A stretch of DNA of 9,885 nt from JAWODU01 sp046483125. Lineage in GTDB: Bacteria > Verrucomicrobiota > Kiritimatiellia > UBA8416 > JAWODU01. The translations under genes and the position numbers were made by a program. A model generated the notes under the pieces. It saw only the letters and a list, made by a program, of their open reading frames with translations. It had not been told where the DNA came from and ran no database searches. The stretch spans positions 1 to 9,885 of the forward strand of contig JAWODU010000069.1 of NCBI GenBank assembly GCA_046483125.1. Direction: 5' to 3'. Positions within the stretch are counted from its first letter, which is position 1, and every line of letters starts with the position of its first letter. Positions 1-6,047 of the stretch are shown here, piece after piece.

Positions 1-21
1 CGCAACCGACCCCTTCCCCCT

Positions 22-224
22 GCGTGATGAATTCCGTTCGAAAATCGGACGTAAGTTTCACCGCTGCTACTGCGTTGTCGCGGGTCTCGCGTATACGAAT
101 ACAGCTCAACCCGCGGAGCCCACGCCTACGGCGTGGCAAGCTTGTATCCTTGTCCCGCTGAAAGCGGACAGCGGCAAATCTTCCATCCGATTTTCGAATC
201 CTCCGGAAGCGGAATTCATCACGC
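22..224. repeat. Nested inverted-repeat element: long interrupted stem enclosing three hairpins
   Basis: The arms pair as follows: 22-36 with 210-224 (15 bp, perfect), 37-49 with 186-198 (13 bp, perfect, an 11-nt bulge at 199-209), 53-58 with 176-182 (6 bp, one bulged base) and 61-66 with 169-174 (6 bp). Enclosed are a 7-bp stem 79-85/109-115, a 7-bp stem 120-126/130-136 with loop TAC, and a 5-bp stem 155-159/163-167 with loop GAA. The left arm begins GCGTGATGAATTCCG. No open frame of note crosses it. The fold fits either a structured non-coding RNA or a small non-autonomous mobile element with imperfect terminal inverted repeats. I see no clear target-site duplication and no transposase. The pairing is read directly from the sequence; the function is unknown. 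Confidence 0.7.
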
Positions 225-232
225 GGTTCGCC

Positions 233-283
233 GCATCGCGGGCGGCGTACTCGAGGTTCTCGAGCGCCGCTTATCCGCGATGC
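233..283. repeat. Large imperfect hairpin, 21 paired bases
   Basis: GCATCGCGG (233-241) pairs with CCGCGATGC (275-283). GCGGCG (242-247) pairs with CGCCGC (265-270), with TTAT bulged on the 3' side. After a TA bulge, CTCGAG (250-255) pairs with CTCGAG (259-264) over a GTT loop. It sits 8 bases after the nested element at 22-224 and may be part of the same unit. There is no T-run on either side, so it is not an obvious intrinsic terminator. Confidence 0.7.
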
Positions 284-303
284 AATGGGAGCAGAGCAGT
301 AGA

Positions 304-575
304 GACTAAGTGCAGGGACCAGGTTTCCTTCCCTCCCATCTTAATCTCAGTCTTAATTTCCCACTCTTAATCGACCCGCTTAGTCGCCACCCTTTCCGCC
401 GCGGCCGCGGCGGACGGTTACACTTAGTCGCTAAACTTAACCGATTCCTGCTCAACAACTACGGCCAAAGCGGGTCGACTAAGCGTAAACGAGCAAGTGT
501 TGCGACTAAGTCTATGGACTAAGTGCAGGGACCAGGTGTGGGGACTAAGTGTCCCTCCCCTCCCGTCTTAATCTC
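304..575. repeat. Cluster of GACTAAG/CTTAGTC heptamers with a duplicated segment
   Basis: The heptamer GACTAAG occurs at 304, 477, 504, 517 and 543, and its complement CTTAGTC at 379 and 423. A 21-bp direct repeat (GACTAAGTGCAGGGACCAGG plus T) lies at 304-324 and 517-537. Each copy is followed by a near-identical CCCTCCC(A/G)TCTTAATCTC, at 331-348 and 558-575, so a block of about 45 nt is present twice, the second copy carrying extra sequence. Other pairings are an 11-bp inverted repeat 371-381/468-478 and a GGGAC-TAAGT-GTCCC hairpin at 541-555. No gene is supported here. Short open frames arise only because the repeat supplies TAA followed by GTG. Confidence 0.7.
395..414. repeat. 20-bp perfect GC-rich palindrome
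   Basis: TCCGCCGCGGCCGCGGCGGA is identical to its own reverse complement over all 20 bases and lies inside the loop of the 371-381/468-478 inverted repeat. It could be a protein-binding site, a cruciform-prone site or part of the surrounding repeat family. No downstream gene gives it a regulatory context. Confidence 0.8.
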
Positions 576-581
576 TCCCTC

Positions 582-630
582 CGTCATCTGTCGTCCGTCG
601 TCTGTCATCCGTCCTCTGCCCTCTGTCCCG
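582..630. repeat. Degenerate tandem array with a 7-nt period (YGTCNTC)
   Basis: Seven consecutive heptamers can be read: CGTCATC, TGTCGTC, CGTCGTC, TGTCATC, CGTCCTC, TGCCCTC, TGTCCCG. The array follows directly on the GACTAAG cluster. It is low-complexity intergenic DNA, with no sign of coding function in any frame. Confidence 0.75.
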
Positions 631-636
631 ACCTTC

Positions 637-758
637 GGCGAACAGTGGTTCGCCTCCTACATGTACGCGTGGGGACACGCGTTACTACACCTTCCGACGT
701 TGCAGCGACGGGTGTCTCATCCGCAGGGTTTCTGCAGGAGCCGATCCCTCCGATCGGC
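637..758. repeat. Run of short perfect hairpins downstream of the GspM-like gene
   Basis: GGCGAAC/GTTCGCC (637-643/648-654, 4-nt loop), ACGCGTG/CACGCGT (665-671/676-682, 4-nt loop) and GCCGATC/GATCGGC (740-746/752-758, 5-nt loop) are all perfect 7-bp stems. Weaker pairings (GCAG/CTGC at 723-735) lie between them. The run sits 45-170 nt beyond the minus-strand stop at 804 and could act in transcript ending or stability. None has a T-run after it on the minus strand, so I do not call an intrinsic terminator. From 759 to 803 there are two spaced copies of ATCCGTG (763, 772) and a variant ATCTGTG (795). Confidence 0.55.
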
Positions 759-803
759 GAACATCCGTGAAATCCGTGGTTGCTTCCCTCCCGCATCTGT
801 GCG

Positions 804-1319
804 TCAGTCGGCATCTTTTCGCAGTGCTTCGAAGGTGAGGGCGGCCTGGCCCGAACCCGGGTTTCCCGGTGACGGCCTGACCGAACACCTTCTCAGGCGC
901 CATGGCGGAGCGCCCTCGGAAAGTCCGGCTCTCTCGGCTTCCCTTGCCAGAAACATGGCTTTGCCGACAGGGATCTCGCTGAAGGTGACTTCCTTCATGA
1001 CGAGCGTCCAACCCTCCGTGAGCTTTGTCGCGGACTGAGTCACACTCTGCGGCTTATGGCGCGGAAGACGGTCGGCCAGGATGGCGGACATGGCGGGCGG
1101 GCGTTTTTTTTCAAGCCCGTTGAAAGCGGCAAGAGCTTCCTCGCAGGGTTTCAAAGCCCGGTTCATTCCCTGCAATTCCTCAATAAGCGAGACTTTGCGT
1201 TTGAGTTCCTCAGTGTCTGTGCCGATCCCCGCGACGGCAAGAACGGCGGCGAGTACGCCCGCTGTCAGAATCAGCAGGGACGCGGGCATGACGAGTTTTT
1301 CCGTGTTTTGTCTTTTCAT
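804..1319 (-). CDS. gspM: GspM/PilO-like inner-membrane assembly protein
   Basis: This 171-residue protein has a short basic N-terminus (MKRQNTEK), one hydrophobic segment at about residues 11-32, and a mostly helical stretch rich in charged residues at 35-72. A small C-terminal domain follows, where the strand-like run at 104-115 and the end at 158-167 suggest a ferredoxin-like fold. One N-terminal membrane span, a coiled or helical linker and a small periplasmic domain is the architecture of GspM of type II secretion and PilO of type IV pili, which partner GspL or PilM/PilN at the inner membrane. Its ATG overlaps the stop of the GspL-like gene as ATGA (1316-1319). I see no ribosome-binding site in the preceding bases, so it is probably translated by reinitiation after GspL. 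The sequence is too divergent to choose GspM over PilO without a profile search, so the symbol rests largely on the neighbour. Confidence 0.6.
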   Translation of the reverse strand: MKRQNTEKLVMPASLLILTAGVLAAVLAVAGIGTDTEELKRKVSLIEELQGMNRALKPCEEALAAFNGLEKKRPPAMSAILADRLPRHKPQSVTQSATKLTEGWTLVMKEVTFSEIPVGKAMFLAREAERAGLSEGAPPWRLRRCSVRPSPGNPGSGQAALTFEALRKDAD

Positions 1320-2695
1320 GGCGTAGGTCGAGTGCTGACGGTGAAAGGAATCCTTCCGTCCTGCGGCCGGGGATCCTCCCGGTCAAGCCGCGCCGAATAG
1401 CCGTAACTTCGAAGTTGTTTCAAAAGCGCGTCGCATGCTTCCCAGTCGCCCGCCGTGCCTGTGATGGAAACGGTTTCGTCCGCGAGATCCAGCGAAGCGT
1501 ATTCCATATCGTACGCTTTTGCCATGTCCGCCGCCGAAGCCAGCCTGTGAGTCAGCGAAGGGCTGAAAGCCCTGAGAAAAGGCTTCATTTCGGCCATCCT
1601 CCTTTCCACTTCCCTGTTCACGGTCAAAATCGCGTCTCTGCCCCTGGCTGTGACTTCGTATCCGGCCAGTTCACTGCACAGGGACTGGAATTGCGCTTCG
1701 AGGGTTCTCTCCCTCGCTTTGACGGCGGCACGCCACCCGACGGCCATGGCGGCCAGCAGGAGGCCCGCCGCGGCGAGGGAAAGGGCGGTTTTCATTGTCG
1801 CGGTCCTGGCGCGGGCAACGAGGCGCGGGTGGACGGCCGGTCCGCTCCGCAGGTTGCACGCAAGCGGGCCGTTAATCAAAACGCGCGCGGCCAGGCCGCG
1901 GGCCGCGAAAGCTTCCGGCTCCGACGTGACCGTGGAGGTGCCCGGACGCGAGGCCGGAAGCTTTTCCATCAGACCGGACGGGTCCCCGCCCCGCCCCGCA
2001 AGCGATCCGGTCCATATCCAGTCTGTCCGGCGGTCCGCATCCCCGGGCAGTTGGACTCTCAGAAAACGTTCAACCTGCGCAATGTCGCTTGAACCGGAGC
2101 TGTAGGAAGCGAGGAACCTGCGGCCCAGGCCCGCCGCAAGTGTACAGCTGTCCTGTTCAAGGCGCGCAACGACTCTTGGAGTTTCATCTCCCGCCGGTAA
2201 TGGATGTTCTGCGAGGCCCTGGGTCCAGAGAGCCAGTCCTTCGTGGTCCAGCACCATCGGGTCGAATCCTTCCGCCCTGTACCTTTCGAGGGTTTTTGTA
2301 ATTTCCGCCGTTCTTGCGGCCACCGCGATCGAGGAAGTGGAGCCCGGGGCCGCGGCGGAAGCATCGGGGAGGAAACAGTAACTGCACGATTCAAGAGGGA
2401 AGGGCAGTTCGATATCAAGCATGGACGGAAGAACCTTCATTGCCTTCGTCCTGGAAGAAAACGGCACATTAAGCCGGTGAGTGAGACTGTCGCGCACGGT
2501 TATACAGCCGGTCGTTACCGCGCCGGAGGGAAGAACGCCCAGGGAGGCGCGTGCCTGTTCCGGCGGTATGCGGCTGTACTGCAGGCCGCCCCGCCCCCGC
2601 TCGGCGCGTATTACCACTGGGCCGTCGGGCACGAGGTCAATCGCCCAGCAGACCCGGGCCCATTTCATGTCCGTCATTTCCGGTTTTGTCTGCAC
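1316..2695 (-). CDS. gspL: GspL-like type II secretion / type IV pilus assembly protein (actin-like cytoplasmic domain plus periplasmic domain)
   Basis: This 459-residue protein has the layout of GspL. An N-terminal actin-like (PilM-type) cytoplasmic region spans about 10-280, including the strand AIDL near the start and the family-like stretch VLPSMLDIELPFPLES at 88-103. A single membrane span follows at about 303-322, then a helical linker and a small periplasmic domain to 459. In the family, GspL recruits the secretion ATPase GspE to the membrane platform, and GspM follows it in the operon, as it does here. The listed start is GTG at 2695, preceded by the purine-rich GGTAAGAAG. ATG at 2677 is an alternative and would still leave the domain whole. 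No other secretion gene (GspC-K) is in the window, and the gene is transcribed away from the plus-strand cluster. A PilM-PilN fusion is an equivalent description. Confidence 0.7.
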   Translation of the reverse strand: MQTKPEMTDMKWARVCWAIDLVPDGPVVIRAERGRGGLQYSRIPPEQARASLGVLPSGAVTTGCITVRDSLTHRLNVPFSSRTKAMKVLPSMLDIELPFPLESCSYCFLPDASAAAPGSTSSIAVAARTAEITKTLERYRAEGFDPMVLDHEGLALWTQGLAEHPLPAGDETPRVVARLEQDSCTLAAGLGRRFLASYSSGSSDIAQVERFLRVQLPGDADRRTDWIWTGSLAGRGGDPSGLMEKLPASRPGTSTVTSEPEAFAARGLAARVLINGPLACNLRSGPAVHPRLVARARTATMKTALSLAAAGLLLAAMAVGWRAAVKARERTLEAQFQSLCSELAGYEVTARGRDAILTVNREVERRMAEMKPFLRAFSPSLTHRLASAADMAKAYDMEYASLDLADETVSITGTAGDWEACDALLKQLRSYGYSARLDREDPRPQDGRIPFTVSTRPTP

Positions 2696-2754
2696 GATGG
2701 CTTCTTACCTTATTACCTTGCGCAAGTCGAGCATTTGTGTGCCGGGATCCCCGG

Positions 2755-2883
2755 GGAGAAACCGCGAATCACGCGAATCAACGCGAATGGGGAGGGATAG
2801 GAAAAGCTGAAAGCAGAAAGCAGAAAGCAGAAAGCGGAAATTGGGAGGGAGAAACCGCGAATCACGCTGATGTGCGCGAATAG
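2755..2883. repeat. Divergent intergenic region with CGCGAAT repeats and a 7-nt-period AAAGCAG array
   Basis: A 20-bp direct repeat, GGAGAAACCGCGAATCACGC, lies at 2755-2774 and 2848-2867. CGCGAAT occurs at 2763, 2772, 2782, 2856 and 2875. Between the two copies is a tandem array of heptamers at 2803-2844 (AAAGCTG, three AAAGCAG, AAAGCGG, AAATTGG). This fills most of the 272-nt gap between the divergent genes at 2695 and 2968. A possible weak promoter for the plus-strand cluster is TTGCCA at 2926 with TATACC at 2947, but its 15-nt spacing is short and I do not list it as a feature. No gene is supported; open frames through the block are translations of the repeats. Confidence 0.7.
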
Positions 2884-2967
2884 AGAAGGTGTTCGAAGCA
2901 CGGCATCCACCGTCCGATTACTTGCTTGCCAATTCAGCTCTCTGGCTATACCCTTCCGGACTCATAT

Positions 2968-3786
2968 ATGAAAGCTTTCAAGATTCTTTTCTGTGCCTTT
3001 TTCCCGGCTTTTTGCGCACTCATACCTGCGGCCCGCGCGCAGGAAGACGCAAGCTCTTCCATTCCCGCCGGCGTTCGTTTCGACGCCGCCCTGACACTTC
3101 TTGAAGCCGCCGACGGGGCGCGGGACGCGGGCAATATCGAAGGGGCCGTAGGCCTGTATCAAAAGGCTCTCACCGCTTACACTGAGCTTGCCTCCGAGTA
3201 TCCCGACTGGCAGACGGGAATGACCAAATTCCGCATTACCTATTGCAGGAGCCAGACCAGGGTTCTGGCCGATGAAGTAAGCCGCCGGGAAAAAGCGCCG
3301 CCCGAGCCGCCGCCTTCAATGACCGCCGGGGAACTGGAGAAGACTTTCGAGGAGTCGCGGCAATATCTGCTTGGCGGACGCGAGGACAAGGCCATCGGGC
3401 TTCTGCTGGGCGCAATGGCCGCCGACCCGGACAACGCGAAGACAAGACTTCTTATAGGCGCCGCCCAATGCCGTGCGGGCAACTACGGGGACGCGGCGGG
3501 CGTGCTGGAATCACTCCTCCAGGACGACGCTTCCAACGCCTTTGCCCATGTCACGCTCGGCGCGGCCTGGTTCGGCCTGGGCAGAGTCGGAGACGCGCTC
3601 AAGCAGACCGAACTCGCGCTGGAGCTCGATCCCGGACTGGCCGAAGCGCACTACAACATGGCGCAATTAATTCTCGCTCTCAAGGAGCCGGACCTTGAAC
3701 AGGCCGCGGAACATTACAGGAAGGCCAGATCGCTGGGCGCGGAAAAAGACGACAGGCTCGAAACTCTCCTCGAGAGCGGAAGGTGA
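2968..3786 (+). CDS. Exported TPR-repeat protein
   Basis: The 272-residue product starts with a clear signal peptide (KAFK, then a hydrophobic run to about residue 20) and a likely cleavage after ARA at 24. The mature part is built of helical pairs. A first TPR-like unit with extra helix is at about 36-82, then a charged and proline-rich linker (EKAPPEPPPS, about 108-117). Four consecutive TPR-like units follow at about 123-258, with typical signatures such as GDALKQTELALELDPGLAEAH. TPRs bind other proteins, so a scaffold role in the periplasm is likely; no catalytic motif is seen. I chose ATG at 2968 because it begins directly at the signal peptide. A TTG at 2926 is possible but adds 14 residues unlike a signal sequence. 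It leads a four-gene cluster, 28 nt ahead of the DUF1573 gene. Confidence 0.75.
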   Translation: MKAFKILFCAFFPAFCALIPAARAQEDASSSIPAGVRFDAALTLLEAADGARDAGNIEGAVGLYQKALTAYTELASEYPDWQTGMTKFRITYCRSQTRVLADEVSRREKAPPEPPPSMTAGELEKTFEESRQYLLGGREDKAIGLLLGAMAADPDNAKTRLLIGAAQCRAGNYGDAAGVLESLLQDDASNAFAHVTLGAAWFGLGRVGDALKQTELALELDPGLAEAHYNMAQLILALKEPDLEQAAEHYRKARSLGAEKDDRLETLLESGR

Positions 3787-3814
3787 ACACAGGGTGAAGG
3801 AGCCTCCAGTTTCG

Positions 3815-4819
3815 ATGATTCCGAACGCAGGGCGGATTTTTCGCGTTCGGTTCCGCGCCCCTTGCCTGTTGCCGGCTCTGGTTCTTATTTTCCCCTCTGC
3901 CGTTTTCTGCGCTCCGCAGATAGCGTGCCGCAAGCCTGTTCACAGGTTCGGCACGGTGGACAGCGACGTCGTTCTCAAACACAGTTTTACGATAGAGAAC
4001 AAAGGTGATTCAACTCTCAGGATCGGAAGACTCCGGGGGTGTTGCGGAGCGGAGATGGAGATCGCGGATCGAACCATCCCCCCGGGTTCCAACACGGCCC
4101 TTAATGTCAGACTGGCGCTTCGCAATAGACGGGGGGAGCAGAGAAAGAGCTTCTACGTCGCGTCCAACGATCCGAACACCCCTTATTTTCAACTCCGCTT
4201 CATAGGCACCGCCGTTGCCGCCGTAGACATTGCTCCGCGAACGGTCAAATTCGGAAGCCTGACTGCCGCGGAACGCGCCGAAAAGACCGTTAACATCAAC
4301 TGCCGCGAAGGATTCGGCTTCAACATAACCAACGCGGTGTGCGAAGCGGAAGAATTCACGGTCCGGATTCAGCGCACGGGGGGACGAGAACACGAAATTC
4401 TTGTCCGCACGGTGCCGCCGATAAAAAAAGGCGTTACGCGCGCCACGGTGAAACTGCTCACCGATCATGCTGAACTGCGCGAAATCGGCGTGCCTGTGCT
4501 TGCCGCGGTCTCCGGCGACCTGGTGGTGGTGCCGAGTGAGATAACCCTTGTGGAAACAAAGGGCGACGCGGAGCCCCTCACCCGCTACATTGCGGTGCGG
4601 TCCCGGACCGGAAAGGCGTTCCGCGTAATCGGGGTGGTTCCGCCCGATCCCGGCATTGCGGTCCGTGCCGCGCTGCTCGGCGGCAGTGGATATCGTTTTA
4701 AGCTTGAAAACCTGACGGCTTTTCCGGACCTCGGCGGAAAGAGCCTGATCATAAAAACAGATCACGAAGAAGGCCGGGAAATAGCGGTACCGTTCAAAGT
4801 TGTCCCGGGGGAGAAATGA
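3815..4819 (+). CDS. Exported DUF1573 / ASPM-SPD-2-Hydin-type Ig-like protein
   Basis: The 334-residue product has an N-terminal signal sequence: arginine-rich to residue 14, hydrophobic 17-32, cleavage near FCA at 33. The first domain (about 38-137) matches the DUF1573 pattern: HRFGTV, HSFTIENKGDSTLRIGRLRGCC, IPPGSNTALNV, then VASNDPNTPYFQLRFIGTA. Where the family usually shows CGC there is GCCG (75-78), so the two cysteines are adjacent. A second, more divergent domain of similar type follows (about 138-235), then a third beta-rich region to the end. The family is exported and all-beta; its function is not established. GTG at 3794 is an alternative start with GGAAGG ten bases upstream and would only lengthen the signal region. 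The stop overlaps the next ATG as ATGA at 4816-4819, so it is probably coupled to the thiol-transport gene after it. Confidence 0.75.
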   Translation: MIPNAGRIFRVRFRAPCLLPALVLIFPSAVFCAPQIACRKPVHRFGTVDSDVVLKHSFTIENKGDSTLRIGRLRGCCGAEMEIADRTIPPGSNTALNVRLALRNRRGEQRKSFYVASNDPNTPYFQLRFIGTAVAAVDIAPRTVKFGSLTAAERAEKTVNINCREGFGFNITNAVCEAEEFTVRIQRTGGREHEILVRTVPPIKKGVTRATVKLLTDHAELREIGVPVLAAVSGDLVVVPSEITLVETKGDAEPLTRYIAVRSRTGKAFRVIGVVPPDPGIAVRAALLGGSGYRFKLENLTAFPDLGGKSLIIKTDHEEGREIAVPFKVVPGEK

Positions 4820-6006
4820 CGGTGCGGCGCCCCACGCTGATCCTGGCCTTGACGGCATGGGCCTTCTGCGCGGGCCGGAACTGTACCGATGCCGAACCGC
4901 AGTCCGGCGGGATCAGCCCGGTAGTCATAGACTATTTCTACGAGCAGGGCTGTTCCGAATGCCGTAAAGTCGACAGCCTCATTAAACCCGAGCTTGGTGA
5001 CCGGTTCGAGGGGTTTTACATTTTACGAGAGCATGATTTGGGCGCGGTGAGCAACGTTCTCCTTCTCGCCGCGTACCAGGAAGAACTCCGTATCGCCGAA
5101 AACAGGCCCGTCTACATGGTTGTTGACTATCGCCGGGCGTTCAGCGGCTTTAACGAAATCGAGGCCGGTCTCCTTACGGCCGTGGAAACAGCGATTGAAA
5201 GGAGGCTTCGGCCGGAATATAAGCAACCCGAACCTGTTCGCGTCCCGCCCGGCGGCGAAGACGGACTCGACCTGCTGGCGCGCAGAGTTGAAAGTTTCAC
5301 GCTTCCCGTGGTGGCCGTGGCGGGGTTCCTGGACGGGCTCAATCCCTGCGCCACGGCCTCGCTTGTGTTTTTCATGAGCGTTCTGGTGGTTTCCGGCGTC
5401 CGCGGCAGGGTTCTTCTCGTTACCGGCATATCATTCTGTGCCGCGTCCTTTGCCGTGTACACGGCCATCGGTTTCGGACTGGCGGGGGCGCTCCACGCGT
5501 TCAGCGGCTTTCACGTGTTTCGCAGGTCGGTGGAGTTGGCGTTGACGGCGATTCTTTTCGTGCTGGCCTTTCTTTCGTTCCGCGACGCCTTCCGGTACCG
5601 CGCGAGGCGCGATCCCGAAGCGGTGACCCTTCGTTTGCCCGTCCGGATAAAACGCAGAATTCACGCTCTCATGCGGTCGGGTCTGGGCACTCGCAGTCCG
5701 GCAGTGGGCGGGTTCGTGATCGGAACGGCCGTAACCGTGCTGGAAAGCGTCTGCACCGGCCAGGTATACGTTCCGACACTTGTGCTTATTATAAGGAATG
5801 ACGCGCTTCGTACCAGGGCGTGGCAGTATCTTCTTCTTTACAACCTCATGTTTGTAACGCCCCTTGCGGCGGTGTTCCTCGTAACTTACCTCGGGGTTAC
5901 GACCGAAAAGCTTCTTTTCTGGAGCAGGCGGAACGTGCCGGCAGTCAAGATCCTTCTGGGTTGTCTTTTCGCGGCGATGGGTTTATTTTTGCTTCTTGTC
6001 GGTTAG
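4816..6006 (+). CDS. Thioredoxin-like domain fused to CcdA/DsbD-type membrane thiol carrier
   Basis: The 396-residue product has an N-terminal hydrophobic export signal or anchor (about 6-20), then a thioredoxin-like domain (about 35-135) with the redox motif GCSECRK (C46, C49) after the strand VVIDYFYEQ. About six membrane spans follow (near 163-190, 199-226, 238-256, 293-315, 335-358 and 376-395). The membrane part carries the two cysteines expected of CcdA/DsbD proteins: C178 in GLNPCATASLVFF and C313 in ESVCTGQVYVP. The family passes electrons from cytoplasmic thioredoxin across the inner membrane to outer-face thiols. The fused domain, outside the membrane if the signal is read correctly, would be the first acceptor. 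DsbD has its thioredoxin domain at the C-terminus, so the order is reversed. It overlaps the DUF1573 gene by 4 nt, with a purine-rich GGGGGAG just upstream of the ATG. It ends in TAG. Confidence 0.85.
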   Translation: MTVRRPTLILALTAWAFCAGRNCTDAEPQSGGISPVVIDYFYEQGCSECRKVDSLIKPELGDRFEGFYILREHDLGAVSNVLLLAAYQEELRIAENRPVYMVVDYRRAFSGFNEIEAGLLTAVETAIERRLRPEYKQPEPVRVPPGGEDGLDLLARRVESFTLPVVAVAGFLDGLNPCATASLVFFMSVLVVSGVRGRVLLVTGISFCAASFAVYTAIGFGLAGALHAFSGFHVFRRSVELALTAILFVLAFLSFRDAFRYRARRDPEAVTLRLPVRIKRRIHALMRSGLGTRSPAVGGFVIGTAVTVLESVCTGQVYVPTLVLIIRNDALRTRAWQYLLLYNLMFVTPLAAVFLVTYLGVTTEKLLFWSRRNVPAVKILLGCLFAAMGLFLLLVG

Positions 6007-6047
6007 CCCCGTATGCGCGGGGAAACGGCCTGGCGGAGAGCGGAATC

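Noticed and set aside
582..630. Possible CRISPR array in the repeat-rich regions (also considered at 2755-2883)
   Set aside because: Units are 7 nt or irregular 9-10 nt, with no conserved 23-40-nt repeats separated by unique spacers, and no cas gene nearby.
740..758. Intrinsic terminator for the gspLM transcript
   Set aside because: The stem is perfect, but no T-run follows on the minus strand.
605..1011. Minus-strand open frames across 605-1011
   Set aside because: They run through the hairpin and heptamer region or out of frame across the GspM-like gene; composition is arginine-rich and lacks hydrophobic core patterns.
310..1038. Two consecutive plus-strand open frames (310-522 and 523-1038), both beginning MQGPG
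   Set aside because: Both starts are the GTG of the same 21-bp direct repeat, preceded by TAA. The translations follow repeats and hairpins and then the antisense of the GspM-like gene, with no protein-like domain.
1415..2092. 225-residue plus-strand open frame
   Set aside because: Antisense shadow of the GspL-like gene; no start signal and no domain pattern.
2742..2756. CCGGGATCCCCGGGG, resembling cloning-vector polylinker sites
   Set aside because: Only overlapping restriction-site-like palindromes; the flanking bases do not continue as a polylinker, and the surroundings are native repeats.
2551..2910. Open frames on both strands over the divergent intergenic region
   Set aside because: Their sequences are translations of the AAAGCAG and CGCGAAT repeats.
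4010..4858. 282-residue minus-strand open frame
   Set aside because: It is the antisense of the DUF1573 gene; high GC leaves this frame open. The plus strand has the signal peptide and recognisable family motifs.
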